This document shows, one piece after another, positions 1 to 6,001 of a DNA stretch of 13,925 bases (the stretch's first letter is position 1; every line of letters starts with the position of its first letter). The stretch covers positions 1 through 13,925 of the forward strand of contig CAMWQK010000006.1 of NCBI GenBank assembly GCA_947176445.1, written 5' to 3'. Origin of the DNA: an uncultured Clostridia bacterium. Lineage in GTDB: Bacteria > Bacillota > Clostridia > Christensenellales > Borkfalkiaceae. A model generated the notes under the pieces. The model searched no databases. It was not told where the DNA came from and saw only the letters and a program-made list of their open reading frames with translations. The position numbers were made by a program, and so were the translations under genes.

Positions 1-660
1 GTGTTGCAGCTGCTCCTGCTCGGCTTCTTCATCGGCTGTATCTGCTGGCACAAGGGCGTTCTCAAGCTCGGCAACGGCGTGATTACTCTGCTTGCGAAGA
101 TGCACATCGTGAAGAAGGTAGAGAAGTGGAGAAGTAAGCTCGAAGTCGAGGTAGAGAAGTACCATCAGAGCTTTCAGGCGATCCGCAAGCACCCCATGCT
201 GTTCATCGAGGCATTGGTACTGAACACGGGGCAACGGGTTTCGCTTCTGCTCATTCCCTGCTTTGTCTGCCTTGCGGCTGCGCCCGATACGAGCTTCGGT
301 CTGCTCTTTTCCATGCAGGCGCTCGTTCTTTTGGGGTATAACTCCATTCCGCTTCCGGGCGGCGTGGGTGCCTATGAGTATCTGTATCTGAATATCTATG
401 TCGCGGCGTTCGGAGACGTGTTCATTCTGTCCGCTATGATGATCGAACGCGCGGTATCGTATTATCTCCGCACAATCGTGAGCGGTGTGTATATGCTCGT
501 ATACCACACGGCGGGAATGCGCGGAAAGAAAAAACTTAGGGAAGCTCCTGCCGCGTTGGAGAGCGGCGGAGAGCAAGCGCCCGAGGCGGGTGAGAGCGCC
601 GAAGACGCGTCCACAGAAGAAACACTGGGAGAACAAAAAGATGAAAACGACTTGCAGTAA
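1..660 (+). CDS. Lysylphosphatidylglycerol synthase-like / UPF0104 membrane protein, C-terminal part
   Basis: The reading frame is open from the first base, so the gene is cut by the window edge; the GTG at position 1 is probably an internal Val codon. The visible 219 residues hold about five hydrophobic segments (roughly residues 2-16, 65-92, 97-115, 127-145 and 150-168). Between the third and fourth lies a PLPGGVGAYE loop (about 117-126), which matches the PxPGGxGxxE signature of the UPF0104 / MprF-flippase-like integral membrane family. The last 45 or so residues form an acidic Glu/Ala-rich cytoplasmic tail. Family members include the flippase part of MprF, which moves aminoacylated phospholipids, and glycolipid-related proteins; the substrate here cannot be read. 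Its end overlaps pssA by 20 bp, which supports a role in membrane lipid biology. Family assignment is fairly sure, function is inference. Confidence 0.8.
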   Translation: MLQLLLLGFFIGCICWHKGVLKLGNGVITLLAKMHIVKKVEKWRSKLEVEVEKYHQSFQAIRKHPMLFIEALVLNTGQRVSLLLIPCFVCLAAAPDTSFGLLFSMQALVLLGYNSIPLPGGVGAYEYLYLNIYVAAFGDVFILSAMMIERAVSYYLRTIVSGVYMLVYHTAGMRGKKKLREAPAALESGGEQAPEAGESAEDASTEETLGEQKDENDLQ

Positions 661-1324
661 AATTGTAGGTTATTGGCACTACGGAGTGATACTCACGTAT
701 CTTTCGGTCATAGCGGCGATTGTCGGTATGTTCCTCTCCGTTCTCATCAATCCGTTCTGGGGCGTCGTATGCCTGTTCGTTTCGGGCATCTGCGATGCGT
801 TCGACGGTGCGGTCGCCAAGTCCCGCAAAAATCGCACGGAAGAGGAAAAGATGTTCGGCAGCCATATCGACTCGCTGAGCGATATCATGGCATTCGGCAT
901 CGCACCCGTCTTCATCGGGTTCACCATGGGCTTGCACGAGTGGTATTATCTTGCGATCTTCTGCCTGTTCACGCTATGCGCGCTCATTCGTCTTGCATAC
1001 TTCGACGTAACGGAGGAGATCCGTATCAAGACGGACGCAGGCAGACGCACGTCGTTTGAAGGACTGCCCGTCACCAACGTGGCGATCGGCGTGCCCGTCT
1101 TCTACGTCGTTTCCACGATGTTCGTCTACATCTGCCCGCTCGCAATGGAGCTCATCATGGCGTTCTGCTATCTCCTGTGCGCAGCGCTCTTCGTTATTCG
1201 TTTCCGTATGCCCAAGGCGGGCGTGCGCGGGCTGTGCATCACGATTGCGATCGTCACCGTGCTCGTCATTTCGCTCTGCCTCATTCGCTACTACGTCTGC
1301 CACGTTCCGCTCATCATCTCATGA
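641..1324 (+). CDS. pssA: CDP-alcohol phosphatidyltransferase, probable CDP-diacylglycerol-serine O-phosphatidyltransferase
   Basis: Predicted 227-residue multi-pass membrane enzyme that would join CDP-diacylglycerol and L-serine to give phosphatidylserine and CMP. The CDP-alcohol phosphotransferase motif is present: D52-x2-D55-G56-x2-A59, then G73-x3-D77-x3-D81. These aspartates bind the metals and the CDP moiety. K60 replaces the more usual Arg, and the A59-to-G73 spacing is longer than the textbook motif, as I recall for some clostridial PssA proteins. About six hydrophobic helices follow. I chose ATG 641 because GGGAGA (627-632) lies 8 bases upstream. The same frame is open back to an ATG at 485, but that region reads as Arg/Lys-rich out-of-frame sequence of the upstream gene. 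The stop overlaps the psd start as ATGA. The adjacent psd argues for serine rather than glycerol-phosphate or inositol as substrate. Confidence 0.86.
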   Translation: MKTTCSKIVGYWHYGVILTYLSVIAAIVGMFLSVLINPFWGVVCLFVSGICDAFDGAVAKSRKNRTEEEKMFGSHIDSLSDIMAFGIAPVFIGFTMGLHEWYYLAIFCLFTLCALIRLAYFDVTEEIRIKTDAGRRTSFEGLPVTNVAIGVPVFYVVSTMFVYICPLAMELIMAFCYLLCAALFVIRFRMPKAGVRGLCITIAIVTVLVISLCLIRYYVCHVPLIIS

Positions 1325-2181
1325 GAAAAACGTTAAAGCGCGAGGATCCTCCCCGCTCGTTAAAATTTTTATATCATACGAGATTCGGTTCTCTCGTACT
1401 TCGTCTTATCACCCGCAGGTGGATCTCCCGCCTTGCGGGTAAATTTCTTGACAGCCGTCTCTCCAAGGGGCGTATCAGGAAGTATATCAAAAAGCACAAT
1501 GTGCCGATGGAGAACTTTATTGAGGAGAAGTATCCCTCCTTCAATGCCTTCTTCACGCGTCGTATCAAGCCCGAGCTTCGCCCGTTCGATATGAATCCCG
1601 AGGCGTTTATCTCCCCCTGCGACGCAAAGCTCTCCCTCTACAAAATTGAAGAGGGGACGAAGTTCACCGTCAAGGGATTTACTTACACGGTGGAGACGCT
1701 GCTGAAAAACAGCGAACTTGCGAAGAAGTTCGAGGGCGGCTACTGCTTCGTGCTGCGGCTCTCCGTCGAGGACTATCACCGCTATTTTTATCTGGACGAC
1801 GGCACGCAGGAGAAGAGCGTGTTCATCAAGGGGCGACTGCATACCGTCCAGCCCGCGGCGCTCGAACGGCGGCGGGTGTTCACCGAGAACTGCCGCGAGT
1901 ATACCGTGCTTCATACCGAGCACTTCGGCACCGTCGCGCAGATCGAGGTCGGCGCGATGATGGTGGGGCGTATCGTCAACAACCACCGCGAGGCGTACGC
2001 CTTCAAACGGGGCGAGGAGAAGGGGAAATTCGAGTTCGGCGGCTCTACGATCATCGTCCTCACCGAGAAGGGGCAGGTCGTGCCCGACGAGGAGTTTCTT
2101 GTCAATACGGCGGCGGACGAGGAGACGTTCGTCAAATGCGGCGAGCGGATCGGCTGGGGGGGGGTCGGTCAGATTTCATAA
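1321..2181 (+). CDS. psd: Phosphatidylserine decarboxylase proenzyme
   Basis: This 286-residue protein would decarboxylate phosphatidylserine to phosphatidylethanolamine at the membrane. It is made as a proenzyme that cleaves itself before a serine, which becomes the pyruvoyl cofactor. The cleavage motif is G240-G241-S242-T243, predicting a beta chain of about 241 residues and a small alpha chain of about 45. D101 in an SPCD segment fits the catalytic Asp, and H153 lies in the EDYHR motif. The position matching the His of the usual YHRxH pattern (E. coli H147) is F156. Start ATG 1321 overlaps the pssA stop by 4 bp, which indicates translational coupling; no strong ribosome site of its own is needed. 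The frame is open upstream to 1177, but that part is pssA in another frame. A run of nine G (2156-2164) sits in the last codons. Confidence 0.93.
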   Translation: MRKTLKREDPPRSLKFLYHTRFGSLVLRLITRRWISRLAGKFLDSRLSKGRIRKYIKKHNVPMENFIEEKYPSFNAFFTRRIKPELRPFDMNPEAFISPCDAKLSLYKIEEGTKFTVKGFTYTVETLLKNSELAKKFEGGYCFVLRLSVEDYHRYFYLDDGTQEKSVFIKGRLHTVQPAALERRRVFTENCREYTVLHTEHFGTVAQIEVGAMMVGRIVNNHREAYAFKRGEEKGKFEFGGSTIIVLTEKGQVVPDEEFLVNTAADEETFVKCGERIGWGGVGQIS

Positions 2182-2199
2182 GTTCGCTGTAAATATGCG

Positions 2200-2240
2200 T
2201 ATAAAAAGGCAAAAAAGGGCAAAAATTTTTGAAAAAAGCC
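2200..2240 (+). promoter_or_regulatory. Phased A-tracts upstream of the rpsJ promoter (UP-like element)
   Basis: Four A or A/T tracts occur at 2203-2207, 2211-2216, 2221-2230 and 2232-2237, with centres about 9-12 bp apart, close to one helical turn. They lie just upstream of the -35 hexamer at 2252. Such tracts bend DNA, and in strong stable-RNA and ribosomal promoters they contact the RNA polymerase alpha subunit. A GGGC/GCCC pair (2217-2220 and 2238-2241) flanks the last tracts but has no following T-run, so I do not read it as a terminator for psd. Confidence 0.55.
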
Positions 2241-2251
2241 CGTTGAAAACG

Positions 2252-2279
2252 TTGACAAACAGTTGCGCGTTGTGATAAT
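2252..2279 (+). promoter_or_regulatory. Promoter P1 of the S10-spc operon
   Basis: A perfect -35 hexamer TTGACA (2252-2257) is followed after 16 bp by GATAAT (2274-2279). A TG dinucleotide one base before the -10 (2271-2272) makes an extended -10. The start of transcription would fall near 2286-2288, giving a leader of about 230 nt before rpsJ. The phased A-tracts directly upstream strengthen the call. This is the only near-consensus promoter that leaves the rpsJ ribosome binding site intact. Confidence 0.75.
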
Positions 2280-2411
2280 ATATTTAGGCTGTGTAAAACG
2301 GCGTATAGGGTTGAGACGGGAAGTTACTGAAAAATCGAGGTCGGAAAGCCCCTCGGCAGATAATTTCCGTTGACAAATGTAGGAGCTCGACTCCTGCGAC
2401 TAACCGAGGCT

Positions 2412-2448
2412 TTTGCGAGAAAACACCGCAAAGACGCGTGTTTTTTTG
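2412..2448 (+). terminator. Possible attenuator with competing antiterminator hairpin in the rpsJ leader
   Basis: The terminator form pairs 2420-2426 with 2438-2444 and 2428-2429 with 2436-2437 (one bulged C at 2427), followed by a run of seven T (2441-2447). The alternative form pairs TTTGCG (2412-2417) with CGCAAA (2427-2432) and uses bases needed by the terminator stem, so the two exclude each other. The alternative stem sits directly on the 5' strand of the enclosing helix 2405-2411/2455-2461. The terminator stem is A/T-rich and would be weak alone, which suits a regulated site. Confidence 0.45.
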
Positions 2449-2476
2449 ATTGACAGCCTCGATACGCACGGATGCG

Positions 2477-2505
2477 TTGACACAGACGAATTCAGTTAGT
2501 ATAAA
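2477..2505 (+). promoter_or_regulatory. Second promoter-like sequence P2, overlapping the rpsJ ribosome site
   Basis: TTGACA (2477-2482), a 17-bp spacer and TATAAA (2500-2505) give an excellent sigma-A match. Transcription would begin near 2512, inside or just after the AAAGGAG ribosome site (2506-2512), leaving a leader of only about 9 nt without a full Shine-Dalgarno. It may be a minor promoter, a site that pauses or traps polymerase, or chance. Confidence 0.35.
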
Positions 2506-2520
2506 AAAGGAGTAAGAACA

Positions 2521-2820
2521 ATGGCAGGACAGAAAATCAGAATCAAGTTGGCAGCTTACGAGCACGAGCTCGTTGACCAGGCGGCAAGCCGCATCGTCGA
2601 GACGATGCAGAAGGGCGGAGCGAAGATCTCCGGTCCCATTCCCCTTCCCACCGAGAAGGAGATCGTGACCATTCTCCGTGCGCCGCACAAATATAAGGAT
2701 TCGCGCGAGCAGTTCGAAATTCGCACCTACAAGAGAATTATCGACATCTACAACGCAAACGCGAAACTGCTCGACAGTATCCACCTCCCCGCAGGCGTGG
2801 ATATCAAAGTAAAACTGTAA
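2521..2820 (+). CDS. rpsJ: 30S ribosomal protein S10 (NusE)
   Basis: A 99-residue protein, close to the usual 100-105. It belongs to the head of the small subunit and, with NusB, also serves in transcription antitermination as NusE. The conserved long loop is visible as [18 protein letters not shown] (residues 55-72), and the N-terminal [17 protein letters not shown] strand-helix (6-22) is typical. The start ATG 2521 follows AAAGGAG (2506-2512) by 8 bases. It is the first gene of the operon and the only one with a long untranslated leader, so it is the likely point of autoregulation. A 66-bp gap with a weak AT hairpin separates it from rplC. Confidence 0.98.
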   Translation: MAGQKIRIKLAAYEHELVDQAASRIVETMQKGGAKISGPIPLPTEKEIVTILRAPHKYKDSREQFEIRTYKRIIDIYNANAKLLDSIHLPAGVDIKVKL

Positions 2821-2824
2821 TCCG

Positions 2825-2850
2825 ATAATACTTTATTATTAAGGTATTGT
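2825..2850 (+). other. AT-rich hairpin between rpsJ and rplC
   Basis: Bases 2827-2835 pair with 2840-2848 (nine pairs, one a G-T wobble) around a TTAT loop, and the stem can grow to 2825/2850. No T-run follows, so it is not an intrinsic terminator. It may protect or process mRNA at the longest gap inside the ribosomal cluster (66 bp), or be incidental to AT richness. Confidence 0.35.
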
Positions 2851-2886
2851 GGAAATAAAAAAATTTTTAAGGAGTGAACTTTATCA

Positions 2887-3522
2887 ATGAATAAAGCAAT
2901 CATCGGCCGCAAGGTGGGGATGACCCAGATCTTTGCGGAGGACGGAAAGGTAATTCCCGTAACGGTAGTGGAAGCGGGACCTTGCCCCGTCGTGCAGGTC
3001 AAGACGGTAGAGACGGACGGCTACAACGCGCTTAAGCTCGGCTTCATCGAGACGAAGGAGCAGGCGCTCAACAAGCCCGAACTCGGACAGTTCAAGAAGG
3101 CGAAAATCACGCCTTGCAAAGTGCTCAAAGAAGTACGCCTCGACAAGGTCGAAGGCTACAATGTGGGCGACAAGGTAAACGCAGACATCTTCGCGGCAGG
3201 CGAGAGAGTAGACGTAAAGGGCGTCACCAAAGGTCACGGCTATACGGGCGTTATCAAGCGTTGGAATCAGCACCGTTTGAAAGAGACGCACGGCGTAGGC
3301 CCCGTACACAGAGAGCCGGGTTCTATGGGCGCAAACAGCACCCCTTCGAGAGTGTTCAAGCATAAGCACCTCGCAGGTCAGTACGGTGTGGAGAACGTTA
3401 CGATCCAGAACCTCGAGGTCGTAAGAGTGGATGCGGCGCGCAATGCGATCCTCATCAAGGGCGCGATCCCCGGTCCCAAGGGCAGCGTCGTTACGATCGC
3501 GAACAGCGTGAAGAGCAAATAA
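2887..3522 (+). CDS. rplC: 50S ribosomal protein L3
   Basis: A 211-residue early-assembly protein that binds domain VI of 23S rRNA; its long loop reaches the peptidyl transferase centre. The bacterial L3 start (IGRKVGMTQIF, residues 6-16) and the loop GSMGANSTPSRVFKHKHLAGQ (145-165) are clear, as is the C-terminal VVRVDAARNAILIKGAIPGPKGS. The glutamine methylated by PrmB in E. coli (Q150) is replaced by S151, so PrmB-type modification is not expected. The ribosome site AAGGAG (2869-2874) is 12 bases from ATG 2887, a little far, but no better in-frame start exists. It ends 11 bases before rplD. Confidence 0.98.
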   Translation: MNKAIIGRKVGMTQIFAEDGKVIPVTVVEAGPCPVVQVKTVETDGYNALKLGFIETKEQALNKPELGQFKKAKITPCKVLKEVRLDKVEGYNVGDKVNADIFAAGERVDVKGVTKGHGYTGVIKRWNQHRLKETHGVGPVHREPGSMGANSTPSRVFKHKHLAGQYGVENVTIQNLEVVRVDAARNAILIKGAIPGPKGSVVTIANSVKSK

Positions 3523-3533
3523 GGAGAAAGACA

Positions 3534-4157
3534 ATGGCAAGCGTGAAAGTATATAATATGAAGGGCGAGGAAGTCGGGAAGCTGGAACTTGCAGACAGCG
3601 TGTTCGGCGTCGACTACAACGAGCCTCTGATTCATCAGGCAGTCGTAACTTACCTTGCAAATCAGCGTCAGGGCACGAAATCCACCCTCACCCGCACGGA
3701 AGTGCGCGGCGGCGGTATCAAGCCTTGGAGACAGAAGGGTACGGGTCGGGCTCGTCAGGGTTCCATCCGCGCACCGCAGTGGACGAAGGGCGGCGTCGTG
3801 TTCGCACCCAAGTCCCGCGACTTCTCGAAGAAGATGAACGCTCAGGCAAAGCGCGGCGCACTTGTCTCCGCTCTTTCCAAGAAGGTAGCGGACGGGGAGC
3901 TCCTCGTCGTTGATTCGCTCAGCGTCTCCGCTCCCAAGACGAAGGAGATGGCGGCCTTCAAGAAGGCGCTCAAACTCGATAAGAAGACGGTCGTCGTCAT
4001 GGACGAGAACAATGCAGACGTGATCCTCGCATCGCGCAACCTCGACAAGTTCAAGACGCTCTCCGTTTCCGAAATCAATACGTACGAAATCGTCGCGAAC
4101 GCGGTCGTCGTGCTCACGAAGGGTTCGGTAAAAATTCTTGAGGAGGTCTATGCATAA
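3534..4157 (+). CDS. rplD: 50S ribosomal protein L4
   Basis: A 207-residue 23S rRNA-binding protein whose extended loop lines the constriction of the nascent-chain tunnel. The loop is plain at residues 59-95: GGGIKPWRQKGTGRARQGS, then a PQW-x2-GG segment. K68 corresponds to E. coli K63, where a change gives erythromycin resistance; here it is the wild-type residue. In E. coli L4 is also the repressor of this operon, acting on the leader before rpsJ, so it is one candidate ligand for the leader described here, though that is inference. AAGGAG overlaps the rplC stop and precedes ATG 3534. The stop overlaps rplW by one base (TAATG). Confidence 0.98.
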   Translation: MASVKVYNMKGEEVGKLELADSVFGVDYNEPLIHQAVVTYLANQRQGTKSTLTRTEVRGGGIKPWRQKGTGRARQGSIRAPQWTKGGVVFAPKSRDFSKKMNAQAKRGALVSALSKKVADGELLVVDSLSVSAPKTKEMAAFKKALKLDKKTVVVMDENNADVILASRNLDKFKTLSVSEINTYEIVANAVVVLTKGSVKILEEVYA

Positions 4158-4441
4158 TGAGACCGGAAGATATCATTTTGAGACCTGTTCTCACGGAGAA
4201 GGGCGTCGACGGGATCGCGGACAAGCGTTATACCTTTGAGGTAGCGAAGAGCTCCAACAAGACGCAGATTAAGATCGCGGTCGAGCAAATGTTCGCAGGC
4301 GTAAAGGTAAAGAGTGTCAACACCGTTACCCGCCGCGGTAAGCTCAAGAGAATGGGAAGAAACGAAGGGTACACCCCCACGACGAAGAAGGCGATCGTAA
4401 CGCTTTCCGAAGACAGCAACTCCATCGAGTACTTTAACTAG
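4157..4441 (+). CDS. rplW: 50S ribosomal protein L23
   Basis: A 94-residue protein at the tunnel exit, the docking point for trigger factor, SRP and the Sec translocon. The N-terminal IILRPVLTEKG (residues 6-16) is the family signature; E14 matches the glutamate (E. coli E18) that contacts trigger factor. The basic stretch after VKVKSVNTV and the closing IVTLSEDSNSIEYF segment are as expected. It is read from a TAATG junction with rplD, and a strong GAGGAGGT site (4140-4147) lies inside the end of rplD, so the two are probably translated in near-equal amounts. Confidence 0.98.
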   Translation: MRPEDIILRPVLTEKGVDGIADKRYTFEVAKSSNKTQIKIAVEQMFAGVKVKSVNTVTRRGKLKRMGRNEGYTPTTKKAIVTLSEDSNSIEYFN

Positions 4442-4469
4442 TTGTCGTAAAATCGGAGGATAACAGGAA

Positions 4470-5294
4470 ATGGTCAAGAGATATAAACCCACATCTCCCG
4501 CACGTCGTTTTATGACGGTTCACGATTACACCGAACTTTCTAAGGTCGCTCCCGAGCGTTCGCTGCTCGAAGATCAGAGAAAATCCGGCGGCAGAAACAA
4601 CGCGGGCAGAATTACGGTAAGACACATCGGCGGCGGCAACAGAAGAAAGTACCGCATCATCGATTTCAAGAGAAATAAGGACGATATTCCCGCAACGGTC
4701 AAGAGCATCGAATACGATCCCAACCGCAGCGCGAACATTGCGCTCCTCGTCTATGCAGACGGCGAGAAGAGATATATCCTCGCGCCCGTCGGGCTCAACG
4801 TCGGCGACAAGGTGCAGAGCGGTTCTAAGTCGGATATCAAAGTCGGCAACGCGTTAAAGCTCGAAGATATCCCCGTCGGTACGATGGTTCACAACATCGA
4901 GATGCAGCCCGGTCGCGGCGGTCAGATCGCGAGAAGCGCAGGTATCTCCGCGCAGATCATGGCAAAAGAGGGCGCTTATGCGACTATCAAGATGCCTTCG
5001 GGCGAAATGCGCCTCATTCCCCTTGCATGCAAGGCGACGATCGGTCAGGTCGGCAACGTCGAGCACGAGATCATCAGAGTGGGTAAGGCAGGTAAGACGC
5101 GTCACCTCGGCGTAAAGCCTACGGTTCGCGGCTCGGTCATGAACCCCAACGATCACCCTCACGGCGGTGGTGAAGGTAAGTCTCCCGTCGGCCACGCAGG
5201 TCCTATGACCCCTTGGGGCAAGCCCGCGCTCGGCTACAAGACGAGAAAGAAGAAGAATCCTACGAGCAGATTCATCCTGAAGAGAATCAATTAA
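4470..5294 (+). CDS. rplB: 50S ribosomal protein L2
   Basis: The largest conserved 50S core protein, 274 residues, needed for subunit joining and peptidyl transferase activity. Conserved features are the N-terminal [12 protein letters not shown] (3-14), the [10 protein letters not shown] segment, and the C-terminal [13 protein letters not shown] motif. In that motif H229 aligns with the essential His229 of E. coli. The basic tail ([18 protein letters not shown]) is intact. GGAGGA (4455-4460) lies 9 bases before ATG 4470. The first residues read MVKRYK rather than the common MAVKKYK, a small N-terminal shortening. Its TAA lies inside the rpsS ribosome site. Confidence 0.98.
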   Translation: MVKRYKPTSPARRFMTVHDYTELSKVAPERSLLEDQRKSGGRNNAGRITVRHIGGGNRRKYRIIDFKRNKDDIPATVKSIEYDPNRSANIALLVYADGEKRYILAPVGLNVGDKVQSGSKSDIKVGNALKLEDIPVGTMVHNIEMQPGRGGQIARSAGISAQIMAKEGAYATIKMPSGEMRLIPLACKATIGQVGNVEHEIIRVGKAGKTRHLGVKPTVRGSVMNPNDHPHGGGEGKSPVGHAGPMTPWGKPALGYKTRKKKNPTSRFILKRIN

Positions 5295-5308
5295 GGAGGG
5301 CACAGATA

Positions 5309-5587
5309 ATGTCGAGAAGTGTTAAGAAAGGACCTTACGTAGAAGCGAAGCTGCTTCAGAGAATCGAAGAGATGAATAAGGTCAACGAGAAGAAAGTACT
5401 CAAGACTTGGTCGAGAGCATCGACGATCTTCCCTCAGATGGTAGGTCACACGATTGCGGTTTACGACGGCAGAAAGCACGTACCTGTCTACATTACCGAA
5501 GATATGGTCGGCTGCAAGCTCGGTGAGTTCGCGCCCACCAGAACGTTCAAAGGGCACACGGCGAAGACGACGTCGCCCGGTAAATAA
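5309..5587 (+). CDS. rpsS: 30S ribosomal protein S19
   Basis: A 92-residue head protein of the 30S subunit, bound with S13 near the A-site finger bridge. The start [15 protein letters not shown] and the core [36 protein letters not shown] are typical, and the [12 protein letters not shown] end is complete. I chose ATG 5309 over the open frame back to 5213 because AAGGAGG (5293-5299) precedes it by 9 bases and the upstream part is rplB read in another frame. It is followed by rplV after 12 bases. Confidence 0.98.
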   Translation: MSRSVKKGPYVEAKLLQRIEEMNKVNEKKVLKTWSRASTIFPQMVGHTIAVYDGRKHVPVYITEDMVGCKLGEFAPTRTFKGHTAKTTSPGK

Positions 5588-5599
5588 GGAGGTTGAGTT

Positions 5600-6001
5600 A
5601 TGGCGGGTAATATGAAAAAGAAAGCCGCAAAGGTCGCTGAGATCAAAGAGCAGCGCCCCCACGCGGTCGCAAAATACATCAGAATTTCTCCCTATAAGGT
5701 GAGAACGGTGCTCGACCTCATCAGAGGCAAGAGCGTCCTCGAAGCAAAGGCGATCCTCGAGAACAGCACCAACGGCGGTGCGGTTCCCACCAAGAAGGTG
5801 CTCATGAGCGCGGTTGCGAACGCAGAGCACAACCTCGGTATGGACAGAGGCGATCTGTACGTCGCGGCGTGCTACGCAAACGGCGGCACGATGCTCAAGA
5901 GAATGCAACCCGTATCCAAGGGCAGAGGACATGCGATTTTGAAGAGAACGAGCCACATCACGGTCATTCTTGACGTGAAGAGTGCAGAAGGAGAGATCTA
6001 A
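5600..6001 (+). CDS. rplV: 50S ribosomal protein L22, with N-terminal extension and divergent tunnel loop
   Basis: A 133-residue 23S rRNA-binding protein; its beta-hairpin lines the exit tunnel opposite L4. The body begins at about residue 21 ([23 protein letters not shown]), so there is an extra Lys/Ala-rich N-terminus of about 18-20 residues compared with the common 110-residue form. ATG 5600 is set by AAGGAGGT (5586-5593), 6 bases away; an ATG at 5612 is less well placed. The hairpin (residues 100-118, [12 protein letters not shown] then AILKRTSH) differs at its tip from the usual MPRAxGRA, with V105 where E. coli has R88. The stop overlaps rpsC (TAATG). Confidence 0.97.
   Translation: MAGNMKKKAAKVAEIKEQRPHAVAKYIRISPYKVRTVLDLIRGKSVLEAKAILENSTNGGAVPTKKVLMSAVANAEHNLGMDRGDLYVAACYANGGTMLKRMQPVSKGRGHAILKRTSHITVILDVKSAEGEI

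Larger units (their letters stand above)
2288..2520 (+). promoter_or_regulatory. Structured 5' leader of the S10-spc operon
   Basis: About 230 nt without a convincing gene. Stem-loops visible by eye are: CGAGG (2336-2340) with CCTCG (2351-2355), extended inside by GG/CC; a 7-bp stem 2379-2385 with 2391-2397 around loop CTCGA; and a closing helix CGAGGCT (2405-2411) with AGCCTCG (2455-2461) that encloses a terminator-like hairpin. Structured leaders before ribosomal operons commonly mediate feedback by a ribosomal protein (L4 on the E. coli S10 leader). I do not recognise this one as a known class. It lacks the T-box sequence, and I cannot say which protein would bind. Confidence 0.5.

Noticed and set aside
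1..3. GTG as a true start of the first gene
   Set aside because: The window edge coincides with it, no upstream sequence is available, and the family is normally much longer, so it is most likely internal.
485..640. Upstream extension of pssA in the same frame
   Set aside because: The added 52 residues are Arg/Lys-rich out-of-frame reading of the preceding gene, and the ribosome site at 627-632 fits ATG 641.
2217..2241. GGGC/GCCC inverted repeat as a terminator for psd
   Set aside because: The stem is only four GC pairs around a 17-base A/T loop and no T-run follows on the plus strand.
2288..2520. T-box or other known riboswitch in the rpsJ leader
   Set aside because: There is no T-box antiterminator sequence, and I do not recognise the conserved core of any metabolite riboswitch. 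A ribosomal-protein leader fits better.
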